A stretch of DNA of 64,000 bases from Mucilaginibacter sp. UBA5151 (GTDB lineage Bacteria > Bacteroidota > Bacteroidia > Sphingobacteriales > Sphingobacteriaceae): positions 50,211 through 114,210 of the forward strand of contig DHXR01000012.1 in NCBI GenBank assembly GCA_002413785.1. The letters run 5' to 3'. Each line of letters begins with the position of its first letter. The stretch's first letter is position 1. Below the pieces are notes generated by a model. It was given only the letters and a program-made list of their open reading frames with translations. It did not search any database and was not told the origin of the DNA. Made by a program: the position numbers and the translations under genes. Positions 53,904-61,719 of the stretch are shown here, piece after piece.

Positions 53904-55355
53904 ATGAAAGCGACGAAAGCCATTCTTGTATTATGTTTGACGATCTTTTTGTTGAATATCAGCTTAAAAGCCCAGGAAAAATACCAGGCAACCTGGGAAT
54001 CCTTATCAAAATATAAAATACCGGACTGGTTCCGCGATGCGAAGTTTGGGATCTTTATTCACTGGGGTGTGTACTCGGTGCCTGCCTTTGGCTCTGAGTG
54101 GTATCCCCGCCAGATGTACCTGGCGGGCTCTGATGAGTACAAACATCATATTGCAACTTATGGTACACAAAACAAATTTGGTTATAAAGACTTTATCCCG
54201 ATGTTTAAGGCGGAAAAGTTTGACCCGGCGGCATGGGTAGCTTTATTTAAAAAGGCCGGGGCCAAATATGTTGTACCTGTTGCTGAACATCACGACGGTT
54301 TTGCCATGTACAAAACCTCGCTTTCTAAATGGAACGCTTTTGATATGGGGCCGCATCGTGATGTGGTGGGCGAACTTGCCGCCGAAGTAAAAAAACAGGG
54401 ATTGATATTTGGCCTTTCTTCACATCGGATTGAACATTGGTGGTTTTTTAATGGTGGGAAAAGGTTTGATTCGGATGTGCTTGATCCTAAATATAACGAT
54501 TATTATGGCCCTGCCCATAACGAGGATGAAACCATGTCGCCGGAGTACATGAACGACTGGATGATGCGCGATATGGAGCTTGTAAATAATTACCAGCCGC
54601 AGCTGGTTTGGTTCGACTGGTGGATAGAACAGCCTGCGCTTGCTGCTTATAAAAAATCATTCGCCCAATTTTATTATAACAAAGGCCTGGATTGGAACAA
54701 GGGCGTTGTAATTAATTATAAACTCAATGCCTACCCCGATGGCGTTGCGGTGCTCGATCTTGAGCGGGGCAAACTGGGCGATATAAAACCCATAGCATGG
54801 CAAACAGACGATGCCATCGGCAACCAGTCATGGGGATATACAACTGCCAATACATTTAAGGATGCCAGATACGTAGTTACCAACCTCATTGATATAGTAA
54901 GCAAAAACGGCAATTTGTTGTTAAATATCGGCCCAAAATCAGACGGGACCATCACCGGCCAGGAAACACAGGTTTTGTTGGGTACAGGTAAATGGCTTGA
55001 TGTAAACGGAGACGCAATTTATGGCACCAGGCCATGGAAAATATACGGGGAGGGCCCCACAAAATCGGCAAGCGGTTCATTTGCCGACCAAAAAGAACCC
55101 TTTACCTGGCGTGATGTACGTTTTACAACCAAAGGAGATGTGTTATATGTGACGACATTGGGTTTGCCAGATGGGCGGTTAAGTATAAAAGCTTTATCAA
55201 CTAAATCGGGCAATGGTAAAATAATCGAAATTAAAATGCTTGGGAGCAACCAAAAAGTAATTTGGAAACAAAAGGATGATGAATTAATTATTGAGCCGTC
55301 AAAGAATTATTCATCAGAAATCGCTGTAAGTTACGTTTTGGAATTTGTTCATTAG
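53904..55355 (+). CDS. Alpha-L-fucosidase, GH29
   Basis: Releases L-fucose from glycans, presumably in the periplasm. A 483-residue protein with a signal peptide (1-22, ending SLKAQ). The catalytic domain has WFRDAKFGIFIHWGVYSVPAFGSEWYPR, VVPVAEHHDGFAMY, WNAFDMGPHRDVVGEL, and nucleophile region PQLVWFDWWIE (Asp). GNLLLNIGPKSDGTI closes the barrel and a beta-sandwich follows. Only one of the usual GH29 accessory genes is visible (galK, 20 kb away, is not a fucose gene), so it is likely a stand-alone scavenging enzyme. Confidence 0.92.
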   Translation: MKATKAILVLCLTIFLLNISLKAQEKYQATWESLSKYKIPDWFRDAKFGIFIHWGVYSVPAFGSEWYPRQMYLAGSDEYKHHIATYGTQNKFGYKDFIPMFKAEKFDPAAWVALFKKAGAKYVVPVAEHHDGFAMYKTSLSKWNAFDMGPHRDVVGELAAEVKKQGLIFGLSSHRIEHWWFFNGGKRFDSDVLDPKYNDYYGPAHNEDETMSPEYMNDWMMRDMELVNNYQPQLVWFDWWIEQPALAAYKKSFAQFYYNKGLDWNKGVVINYKLNAYPDGVAVLDLERGKLGDIKPIAWQTDDAIGNQSWGYTTANTFKDARYVVTNLIDIVSKNGNLLLNIGPKSDGTITGQETQVLLGTGKWLDVNGDAIYGTRPWKIYGEGPTKSASGSFADQKEPFTWRDVRFTTKGDVLYVTTLGLPDGRLSIKALSTKSGNGKIIEIKMLGSNQKVIWKQKDDELIIEPSKNYSSEIAVSYVLEFVH

Positions 55356-55409
55356 TACAATTAATTCAGCAAAATCTAAAATCGTAATTCGTAAATCTAA
55401 AATCGGTAC

Positions 55410-55466
55410 ATGTTTCAATTTAAGCAATTCAGTGTTGACCAAAGCGGATGTGCCATGAAGATCAAT
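55410..55466 (+). repeat. Direct repeat A: duplicated start of the TrmN6-type gene
   Basis: 57 bp (19 codons) starting with ATG, 53 of 57 bases identical to 56157-56213. It reads MFQFKQFSVDQSGCAMKIN, then diverges and stops at 55587-55589. It is evidently the old start of the methyltransferase gene, cut off by the PIN cassette. Confidence 0.9.
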
Positions 55467-55480
55467 GAAAGACTGAATGT

Positions 55481-55912
55481 CTATAGAGTTTTGTTAGAAA
55501 TGATCTGTAAGAAATCGCGTAAAGTAACAATTTCGGTTGACCCAGTTGTCTGTAAAATAAGTAAGTCCAAATCGCCTGTAATCAGGTAATCAGCATTGCC
55601 ATCAAAAGACAGAGATAGGAGAAAGTTGTCCTTTATATCTCTGCTGCCGGTTAAATTTGCCTTTAATCCGATGATTTCTAATTTAGACATCACCAGGTTC
55701 ATAAATCTCGCTACTTGTTGTGATTTTATAATTTTTTTGAATTTATCACGTCAAATCACCTGCTTATACTCTTTTAAAATTTCATCGCTAAATAAAATAA
55801 CCAGACTTTTATTTGTTAATAATTCATAAAGTACACGGCGTGATTTTTTATTGATAGTGGCGCTTACATACCAATTAGTATCTAAGATAATCCTAATTTT
55901 TTTTACCGGCAT
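55481..55912 (-). pseudogene. PIN-domain toxin gene with in-frame stop
   Basis: Reads MPVKKIRIILDTNWYVSA (first PIN Asp), LVILFSDEILKEYKQVI, then TGA, then RDKFKKIIKS and RDIKDNFLLSLSFDGNADYL and ITGDLDLLIL (later PIN Asp residues). This is the 'PIN family putative toxin component' order; the TGA falls in the middle of the fold (about 55754-55756), so the toxin is probably inactive. The start overlaps the antitoxin gene by 20 nt. Reading through the stop is not supported by any signal I see. Confidence 0.8.
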
Positions 55913-56117
55913 AGCGTATCGCCCTAACTTCTTTCATAATATCATCTTCACCCAATTCAGAATCTGGTAATGATTTATCAGCTATCTGCCATCTTTCTTC
56001 AAAGGTTTGCATATCAATTTTTTCGGCGACCTCTGCCTGTTCTGATTTTGATAGCATGTTAAATAATTGGAGAACTTTATTAATGCTCACGGTTTCCATG
56101 GTAATGTTTCCCTTCAT
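55893..56117 (-). CDS. Antitoxin of a PIN toxin-antitoxin cassette
   Basis: About 74 residues from the ATG at 56117 (the longer 56126 option would use a TTG codon that overlaps a TAnnTTTG box). It has a helical N-terminus (VSINKVLQLFNMLSKSEQAEVAEKI) and an acidic C-terminus (DSELGEDDIMKEVRAIRY), like small antitoxins paired with PIN toxins. Intact, while the toxin is broken. It overlaps the toxin start by 20 nt. DNA binding and neutralisation are inferred from context. Confidence 0.7.
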   Translation of the reverse strand: MKGNITMETVSINKVLQLFNMLSKSEQAEVAEKIDMQTFEERWQIADKSLPDSELGEDDIMKEVRAIRYAGKKN

Positions 56118-56123
56118 GTTAGT

Positions 56124-56131
56124 CAAATTTA
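56124..56131 (-). promoter_or_regulatory. TAAATTTG box before the PIN antitoxin
   Basis: On the minus strand TAAATTTG matches TAnnTTTG and ends 6 nt before the antitoxin ATG. No perfect -33 TTTG; the best is ATTG at a 23-bp spacer. Confidence 0.35.
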
Positions 56132-56156
56132 AGCATTTAATAATAAATTCGCATCA

Positions 56157-56861
56157 ATGTTTGAATTTAAGCAATTCAGTGTTGACCAAAGCGATTGCGC
56201 CATGAAGATCAATACAGATGGCGTACTGCTTGGTGCTATAACGGAAGCAGATAACCCAGTTGCTATAATAGATATTGGCACCGGCACCGGGGTAATTGCT
56301 TTAATGCTGGCACAAAGATTTACAGAAGCCAAAATTGATGCTGTTGAAATTGACCCGGAAGCCGCAAAAACTGCGGAAAGAAATTTTGAGGCATCACCGT
56401 TTGCTGACAGGCTTAATGTTTATGCCTCGGGATTTGAAAATTATTTTGGTGCATATCCCGACAGGAAATATGACCTGATTGTTTCAAACCCGCCGTTTTA
56501 TGTCAGTTCGCTAAAATCGCCGGGTGCTAAAAAAGCTTTGGCCAAACATACGGATCTTGATTTTTTTGAGGGGTTGATTAAAGATATAGCAGATCATTTA
56601 GCACCTAATGGCTGCTGCTGGCTGGTATTGCCTGTAGCGTTAACTGAAATACTGACCGGACTGGCTGCCAGTCAATCCATCTATCCACAAAAGATCATCA
56701 ACGTGTATTCTTACATCCATTCGGAAGCACATAGAGTAATAATTTGTTTTGGTTTTGCTGAAGTTACAGCACAAATAAGTAAATTCACAATCTACAAGGC
56801 AGCCGGGACTTATTCAGAGGAATATCAAAGGCTGCTGCAACCTTATTTTTTAGCTTTTTGA
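56157..56861 (+). CDS. TrmN6-type tRNA (adenine-N6) methyltransferase
   Basis: A 234-residue SAM-dependent methyltransferase. SAM motif IDIGTGTGVIALMLAQR (about residues 41-56), acidic motif AVEIDPEAAKTA, and catalytic NPPFYVSS (NPPF) near 110. The family methylates A37 of tRNA1-Val; that target is inferred. The N-terminus FEFKQFSVDQSDCAMKINTDGVLLGA is family-typical. Its first 57 bp duplicate 55410-55466, with a 690-bp toxin-antitoxin insert between the copies, so this start is the rebuilt one. Confidence 0.9.
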   Translation: MFEFKQFSVDQSDCAMKINTDGVLLGAITEADNPVAIIDIGTGTGVIALMLAQRFTEAKIDAVEIDPEAAKTAERNFEASPFADRLNVYASGFENYFGAYPDRKYDLIVSNPPFYVSSLKSPGAKKALAKHTDLDFFEGLIKDIADHLAPNGCCWLVLPVALTEILTGLAASQSIYPQKIINVYSYIHSEAHRVIICFGFAEVTAQISKFTIYKAAGTYSEEYQRLLQPYFLAF

Positions 56862-57070
56862 TTCACACAAAATAAAATTTCATTTCGAGTGGTAAAATTT
56901 GGGAAAATTCAAAAGGGAAAATGACACCCGCCGCTATTTTTAGAACATGTAATGGGTACGAGGAGAGAACTATACCCAAGAATTTCCGCCTTGTATAGAC
57001 AGTAGGCATGTGTATAGTTTTCTCACTTTGGTCGAAATGACATAATTTTTTACATTTAGAAAAAATACAA

Positions 57071-57562
57071 TTGGTTAAAATAGGCCTCCTTTCCGACACT
57101 CACTCTTACCTTGACGATGCAGTGTTTAAACATTTTGAAAACTGCGACGAGATTTGGCATGCCGGTGATTTCGGCAATATTGAAGTAGCCGATAAGCTTG
57201 CAGCGTTTAAACCGCTTAAAGGCGTTTATGGTAATATTGATGGCGCGGATATACGGTTGAGCTACCCCGAAAACTTAAGATTTAATTGTGAAAAGGTGGA
57301 TGTATGGATGACGCATATCGGCGGTTATCCCGGCAAATATAGTCCGCAGGTAAGGGGTGAAATATACACTAAGCCTCCGCAGCTGTTTATATGCGGCCAT
57401 TCGCATATTTTGAAGGTTATTTTTGATAAAAAGATAAATTGTTTGCATATAAACCCCGGTGCAGCCGGAAAACAGGGCTGGCAAAAAGTACGTACTTTAA
57501 TTAGATTTTGCATTTCTGATGAAAAAATACAGGATCTGCAAATTATTGAATTGATTAAGTGA
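57071..57562 (+). CDS. YfcE/MJ0936-type metallophosphoesterase
   Basis: A 163-residue phosphodiesterase with two-metal motifs in order: IGLLSDTHSYLDD (Asp, His), HAGDFGN (Asp), GVYGNIDGADIRL (Asn), MTHIGGYPGKY (His), FICGHSHI (His). The start is TTG at 57071; the motif comes within nine residues, so no earlier ATG is needed. The family acts on small phosphodiesters in vitro; the natural substrate is unknown. A GATTAAGTGAGTAG repeat follows. Confidence 0.85.
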   Translation: MVKIGLLSDTHSYLDDAVFKHFENCDEIWHAGDFGNIEVADKLAAFKPLKGVYGNIDGADIRLSYPENLRFNCEKVDVWMTHIGGYPGKYSPQVRGEIYTKPPQLFICGHSHILKVIFDKKINCLHINPGAAGKQGWQKVRTLIRFCISDEKIQDLQIIELIK

Positions 57563-57652
57563 ATTGGTTGATTAAGTGAGTAGTTGATTAAGTTGTTTTT
57601 TGCGCGGGTACCGATAACCACTCATCTAATCAACTTAATAAACCTATTTAAC
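57558..57652. repeat. Gene-end repeat of the GATTAAGTGAGTAG type
   Basis: Tandem TTGATTAAGTGA words after the phosphoesterase stop are mirrored by ACTCATCTAATCAACTTAAT about 45 bp later, between convergent genes. GTTGATTAAGTTG and CAACTTAAT can pair. Confidence 0.55.
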
Positions 57653-58111
57653 CAATTTAGCCGCTTCCATTTCAAAAACTGAATCAATCAATAAGTTCTT
57701 TTGTTTGGCTGCGGCAACGGCAAGTTCATCGCAGCGTTCGTTTTCGGGGTGGCCGGCGTGGCCGCGTACCCATGTGAATTTTACTTTATGTATTTTGCTG
57801 ATTTCGAGGTAACGCAGCCATAAGTCTTTGTTCTTTTTGCCGGCAAAGCCTTTTTGCAGCCAGCCGTAAACCCATCGTTTTTCAATGGCGTCGATCACAT
57901 ATTTAGAATCGGAGAAAATAGTAACTTCCTGGTTTAGGCTTTTTATTGCTTCCAGTCCTTTGATCACTGCAAGCAGTTCCATGCGGTTATTAGTGGTTTT
58001 CCGGAAACCTTCGGAAAGTTCTTTATAATGTTTGCCCGAGCGCAGGATCACCCCGTAACCACCCGGTCCCGGGTTTCCGCTCGATGCGCCGTCTGTAAAT
58101 ATTTCGATCAT
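57644..58111 (-). CDS. rnhA: Ribonuclease HI
   Basis: Cleaves the RNA strand of RNA-DNA hybrids. A 155-residue protein with the DEDD residues in EIFTDGASSGNPGPGG (Asp 7), NRMELLAVIKGLEA (Glu), IFSDSKYVIDAI (Asp) and NERCDELAVAAA (Asp), plus the KRWVYGWLQKGFAGKKNKDLW basic protrusion of RNase HI. A typical short form with no extra domain. Followed by gene-end repeats on both sides. Confidence 0.95.
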   Translation of the reverse strand: MIEIFTDGASSGNPGPGGYGVILRSGKHYKELSEGFRKTTNNRMELLAVIKGLEAIKSLNQEVTIFSDSKYVIDAIEKRWVYGWLQKGFAGKKNKDLWLRYLEISKIHKVKFTWVRGHAGHPENERCDELAVAAAKQKNLLIDSVFEMEAAKLVK

Positions 58112-58112
58112 T

Positions 58113-58265
58113 CTTTAGTTCATGGTTGATGGTTCATAGTTCATGGCAGCTACAGTCCCATGGCCCTTGATAAGCGACCAAAAATACGAAAACGTAAGCC
58201 ACCAGCCATAAACAATATCCTAAAAACAAAAAACAGCTATGAACCATTAACTATGAACTATGAAC
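58113..58265. repeat. Paired gene-end repeats of the ATGGTTCATAGTTCATGG type
   Basis: TTAGTTCATGGTTGATGGTT (58115-58134) and TGAACCATTAACTATGAACT (58240-58259) are inverted copies about 100 bp apart, between rnhA and the copper ATPase. Confidence 0.6.
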
Positions 58266-60355
58266 TAATCCAGCCTCTTCATCTTCAGGCGCAATGAATT
58301 CCCTATTACAACAATATCCGAAAAAGCCATCGCGAAAGCGCCGACCATCGGGTTTAAAAAGCCCAGCGCGGCAATAGGTATGGCAACAATATTATAGGCA
58401 AAGGCCCAGAAAAGGTTTTGTTTGATGGTGATCAGCGTATGTTTGCTGATCTGTAAAAACTTAATAACCGAATGCAGATCGGTGTTCAGCAATACCACCC
58501 TGGCCGACTGTATAGCAACCTGGCTGGCATCATTCATGGAAACGCCCACATCGGCCTGTGTAAGGGCGGGGGCGTCGTTAATGCCGTCGCCTATCATAAT
58601 GGTTTTGCCTTTTTGTTTGTAGATGTCTATAACGGTGAGCTTTTCATCCGGCAATTTTTCAGAATGTACATCCTCAATCCCTACCAGTTTCGCAACTTTT
58701 AAGCACCTTGTATTTTTATCGCCGCTTAACAACACAGGGACAATGTTCATTTTCTTTAGCTGTGCGATCAGCGTTGCCGCCTCCTGTTTTACTTCATCGT
58801 CAACAGCTATTTGTGCCATTAGTTGCTGGTTTTTGTAAAGCGATAAGTTGAAATCATCCTCAATCTTTGATTTACCTGTACCGAGGAAATAATGGTTTCC
58901 GTCAACGTCTTCAGCGCGCATGCCAAGTCCTTTTTCTTCTTTGGCAGCTTTTAGGATCAGTTTTGTTTGCGGTAAAGCCTTTAACCCGCTTACCAGCGAT
59001 TGGGCAATAGGGTGGTTCGACCGTTCTTCAATAGCCACAATAACGCCCCTGATGACCTCCAGGTCTACACCACCCGCTGCTTTGATGTCGTTGATGCGAA
59101 ATTTACCGGTAGTTAGTGTCCCTGTTTTATCAAAAACTACGAATTTGGTATGCGCGACGGCCTCGATAGTATCGCCGCCTTTTATCAGGATTCCGTTTTT
59201 GGCGGCGCGGCCAAGGCCTACCATTACAGCGGTCGGGGTGGCCAGGCCCATGGCACAGGGGCATGAGATCACCAATACGGCAATAGCATTCATTAGTGCA
59301 ACCTGCATTGTTGTATGTGCAGCTAACCAGGTGATCACGAATGTTAACAGTGCAATCAGTATCACCACCGGAACAAATATGGCAGCTACTTTATCGCCTA
59401 ATTTTTGAACCGGAGGTTTAGCGGCCTGCGCTTTTTTCATCAGTTCGATGATCTGTGCCAAAACCGTATTTGAACCCACTTTAGTGGCTATCATCCTGAT
59501 ATTACCATGCTGTACGATGGTGCCGCCGATTACTTTGTCATATTTTTCTTTTTCAACCGGGACACTTTCACCGGTGAGCATGGCTTCATCAACTGAAGCA
59601 TTACCCGAAAGTACCTCACCGTCAACAGGGATCTTATCGCCCTGGTTTACTAAAAGCGTATCGCCGGGACGTACTTCCTTCGCGCTGATCATCTCTACAG
59701 TGCCGTTAACTACCCGGTTAGCATTTACCTGCTGTATTTTTACCAAGTCCTTTACAGCAGATGTGGTTTGGGTGACTGATCTTTTTTCCAGCACATTGCC
59801 CAGCAATACCAGCGTAATTATAGTTGCGCTGGTTTCGTAAAACTGGTAATGTTCGCCCAGGTTTTCGATGGTGCCAACCAGGCTGTAAACAAAAGCAGCC
59901 GTTGAACCCACAAATATCAGTACATCCATATTCGGCACACCGCCTTTTATTGAGCCAATGGCGCTTTTCCCAAAATGAATGCAGCCCACCGCAAAAACAG
60001 GAAGGCATAACAGCAATTGCACTAAAGGCAAGTGCAAAAAATGCCAGGGCAAAACCATGTGCAGCAGCAGAGGGGCGGTTAACAAGGCGCAGAATACGAA
60101 CATATTCTCCACTTTTTCATAAAATGGGGTAACCTGCGTTGCGGGGTCGTCTATTACTTTGTAGCCTAAACTTTCAATACTTTTTTTTATATCGTCGAGC
60201 TCCGCGCCATTGTTGTTTGAAAACTTGACTTCTTCGCTGGCAAAATCAACAAATATGTTTTTTAAGCCTTTTTTCTCTAATAATTTATGTATCGACAGGG
60301 CGCAATTATTACAATGCATCCCTGTAACATTTAATTCAACCAATTGCTCTGCCAT
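58265..60355 (-). CDS. Copper-translocating P-type ATPase (P1B-1)
   Basis: An inner-membrane copper exporter. 696 residues from MAEQLVELNVTGMHCNNC at 60355; the open frame to 60457 would add a poor, Leu-rich stretch. An N-terminal HMA domain carries GMHCNNC (CxxC metal site). The transmembrane metal site is the CPC motif in ISCPCAMGLATP. VFDKTGTLTTG holds the phosphorylated Asp. The phosphatase region is MLTGES, and the hinge is IGDGINDAPALTQADV. About eight membrane segments. No copper regulator is adjacent. Confidence 0.93.
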   Translation of the reverse strand: MAEQLVELNVTGMHCNNCALSIHKLLEKKGLKNIFVDFASEEVKFSNNNGAELDDIKKSIESLGYKVIDDPATQVTPFYEKVENMFVFCALLTAPLLLHMVLPWHFLHLPLVQLLLCLPVFAVGCIHFGKSAIGSIKGGVPNMDVLIFVGSTAAFVYSLVGTIENLGEHYQFYETSATIITLVLLGNVLEKRSVTQTTSAVKDLVKIQQVNANRVVNGTVEMISAKEVRPGDTLLVNQGDKIPVDGEVLSGNASVDEAMLTGESVPVEKEKYDKVIGGTIVQHGNIRMIATKVGSNTVLAQIIELMKKAQAAKPPVQKLGDKVAAIFVPVVILIALLTFVITWLAAHTTMQVALMNAIAVLVISCPCAMGLATPTAVMVGLGRAAKNGILIKGGDTIEAVAHTKFVVFDKTGTLTTGKFRINDIKAAGGVDLEVIRGVIVAIEERSNHPIAQSLVSGLKALPQTKLILKAAKEEKGLGMRAEDVDGNHYFLGTGKSKIEDDFNLSLYKNQQLMAQIAVDDEVKQEAATLIAQLKKMNIVPVLLSGDKNTRCLKVAKLVGIEDVHSEKLPDEKLTVIDIYKQKGKTIMIGDGINDAPALTQADVGVSMNDASQVAIQSARVVLLNTDLHSVIKFLQISKHTLITIKQNLFWAFAYNIVAIPIAALGFLNPMVGAFAMAFSDIVVIGNSLRLKMKRLD

Positions 60356-60431
60356 AGTACAAAAGTACCTAATTGTTAGGGGTTTTAGTAAGCAATTGAG
60401 TAAGATGATTGTAATTTTAGTGGTTAATAGG

Positions 60432-60570
60432 AGTTGTAATAGTTGTAAGGGTTGCAAAAGTTACAAGGCGATTACAAGGGTAAATTCACGATGAGTAGCC
60501 TCTCCAAAAATCCATTGCAATTTGCTATAACACTTACAACTATTACAACCTTTACAACATATTACAACCA
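60432..60570. repeat. Gene-end repeats of the GTTGTAATAGTTGTAAGG type
   Basis: AGTTGTAATAGTTGTAAGG (about 60431-60450) and ACAACTATTACAACC (about 60536-60550) are inverted copies located upstream of tRNA-His. Confidence 0.55.
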
Positions 60571-60584
60571 AAACAAAAAAAGAC

Positions 60585-60615
60585 TTTGGAAATCGGCGGG
60601 AGATTCCTATTTTTG
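60585..60615 (+). promoter_or_regulatory. tRNA-His promoter
   Basis: TTTG (60585-60588), a 19-bp spacer and TATTTTTG (60608-60615) match the Bacteroidota consensus. The tRNA begins 14 nt after the box. Confidence 0.7.
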
Positions 60616-60628
60616 TACTCTCCAAAAC

Positions 60629-60706
60629 GGTAGATGTAGCTCAGTTGGTTAGAGCATCGGTTTGTGGTACCGAGGGTCGTGGGTTCGAGCCCCATCATTT
60701 ACCCCA
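60629..60706 (+). tRNA. tRNA-His (anticodon GTG)
   Basis: A cloverleaf is drawn by hand: acceptor GTAGATG/CATTTAC, D arm GCTCAGTTGGTTAGAGC, anticodon arm TCGGTTTGTGGTACCGA with anticodon GTG, T arm GTGGGTTCGAGCCCCAT. The extra 5' G (60629) pairs with the discriminator C, a tRNA-His hallmark. CCA is encoded. Confidence 0.92.
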
Positions 60707-60717
60707 CAAGATTAATT

Positions 60718-60752
60718 AAACTTACGAAGTTTTTAAAACTTCGTAAGTTTTT
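60718..60752. terminator. Palindromic terminator of the CTTACGAAGTTTT type
   Basis: AAACTTACGAAGTTTT is followed by AAAACTTCGTAAGTTT, a long perfect palindrome ending in a T-run, 12 nt after the tRNA. Same word as 34276-34308. Confidence 0.75.
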
Positions 60753-60772
60753 TCAGTTTATTAAAGAAAGCA

Positions 60773-60970
60773 ATGGCAAGTCTCATCATACAAAGCGACA
60801 ATTCGGATAATCTGGAATTAATTGCAAAACTTGCACAGAAATTGGGTATTCATGTGAACAGTGTTACCGAAGAACAATCCGAAGATTTGGCTATTGGCAC
60901 AATTATGTTTAATGCTAAAACAGGAAAATCTGTAAGTCCTGACTCGATTATGAAGAAGCTTCGTAAATAA
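60773..60970 (+). CDS. Orphan antitoxin-like small protein
   Basis: A 65-residue protein: MASLIIQSDNSDNLELIAKLAQKLGIHV, acidic middle, basic end (SIMKKLRK). The length, charge pattern, and an overlapping following start (TAATG at 60968-60972) are typical of an antitoxin followed by its toxin. The toxin frame reads only MEIIFDRSV before the sequence becomes the end of another gene. No family match that I can name firmly. Confidence 0.6.
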   Translation: MASLIIQSDNSDNLELIAKLAQKLGIHVNSVTEEQSEDLAIGTIMFNAKTGKSVSPDSIMKKLRK

Positions 60971-60997
60971 TGGAAATCATATTTGATCGGTCTGTTT
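60970..60997 (+). pseudogene. Remnant start of a RelE/ParE-like toxin gene
   Basis: ATG overlaps the preceding stop as TAATG and reads MEIIFDRSV, the usual first residues of RelE/ParE-type toxins. The reading frame then runs into the 3' end of a minus-strand VOC gene and loses similarity. Remnant by inference. Confidence 0.45.
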
Positions 60998-61496
60998 ATT
61001 TGGTGGTGATGCTGCCCATTTTGGCATATCCAACATCATTGGGCTCCCATAGTTCGATCTTATTGCCCTCCGGGTCCATCAGGTGTACAAAATTACCATA
61101 GCTCGTCTTTTGCACGCTGTCAGTCGGCAGGATCCCCGCCACTTTCATTTGGGCTAAAAGCTGATCCAAGCCTTCCACGCGGTAATTGATCATGAATTCC
61201 TTTTAAGAGGGCTGAAAGTATTTGGTGGTTTCCTTAAATGGCGCCCATGCGGTAAAACCCTTTTTTGTGCTGTCCATGCCCTGGCGCCATTCAAAATTCG
61301 AACCGTATCCCACCATGCGGATGCCCAGGTTCTTGCTGTACCAGGCTTTCAGCGCCGCGGGGGCCTTGGCCTTAAAAAAAATACCGCCGATGCCCGTCAC
61401 GCGCGGACCGCTATTGACCGGGTTGGTAAAACGGCTGAAACCATAGCCCAACAGGAAAGCCGCGCAAAGCAGGCCGATAAGCGTAAACTTTTTCAT
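60996..61496 (-). pseudogene. VOC-family secreted protein with nonsense codon
   Basis: Two pieces in one frame: MKKFTLIGLLCAAFLLGYGF (signal/membrane segment) through WAPFKETTKYFQPS, then TAA at 61205-61203, then KEFMINYRVEGLDQLLAQMK and HLMDPEGNKIELWEP. The order is a complete VOC domain. The expected codon at the stop is AAA (Lys), so one base change explains it. The first piece ends before the second metal-binding half, so the product is presumably dead. Confidence 0.85.
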
Positions 61497-61719
61497 GATA
61501 TGCGTTTTAATTTAAAGATAGGAAATAGATTTTAGTTCTAAAATACAGCAATTTGTAACAAATCCAATATAAGCTGTGTTGGGATTTGTGGCATTAGAGG
61601 CCATAAACGCTTCTTAGGAAACTAAGGGGAGTTTTTAGTTAACAACACTACCAATGCCGCCATTAAAAGCTTAAATTTGATATACTTGTAAAGGCCAAAA
61701 TAACTGATCCATAATAGAC

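Noticed and set aside
55410..55589. 59-codon frame beginning at repeat A
   Set aside because: Only the first 19 codons resemble the methyltransferase; the rest reads antisense to the PIN gene. Treated as a stub.
60452..60652. 66-codon plus-strand frame upstream of tRNA-His
   Set aside because: Runs through repeats, the tRNA promoter and the tRNA 5' end; not plausible as a gene.
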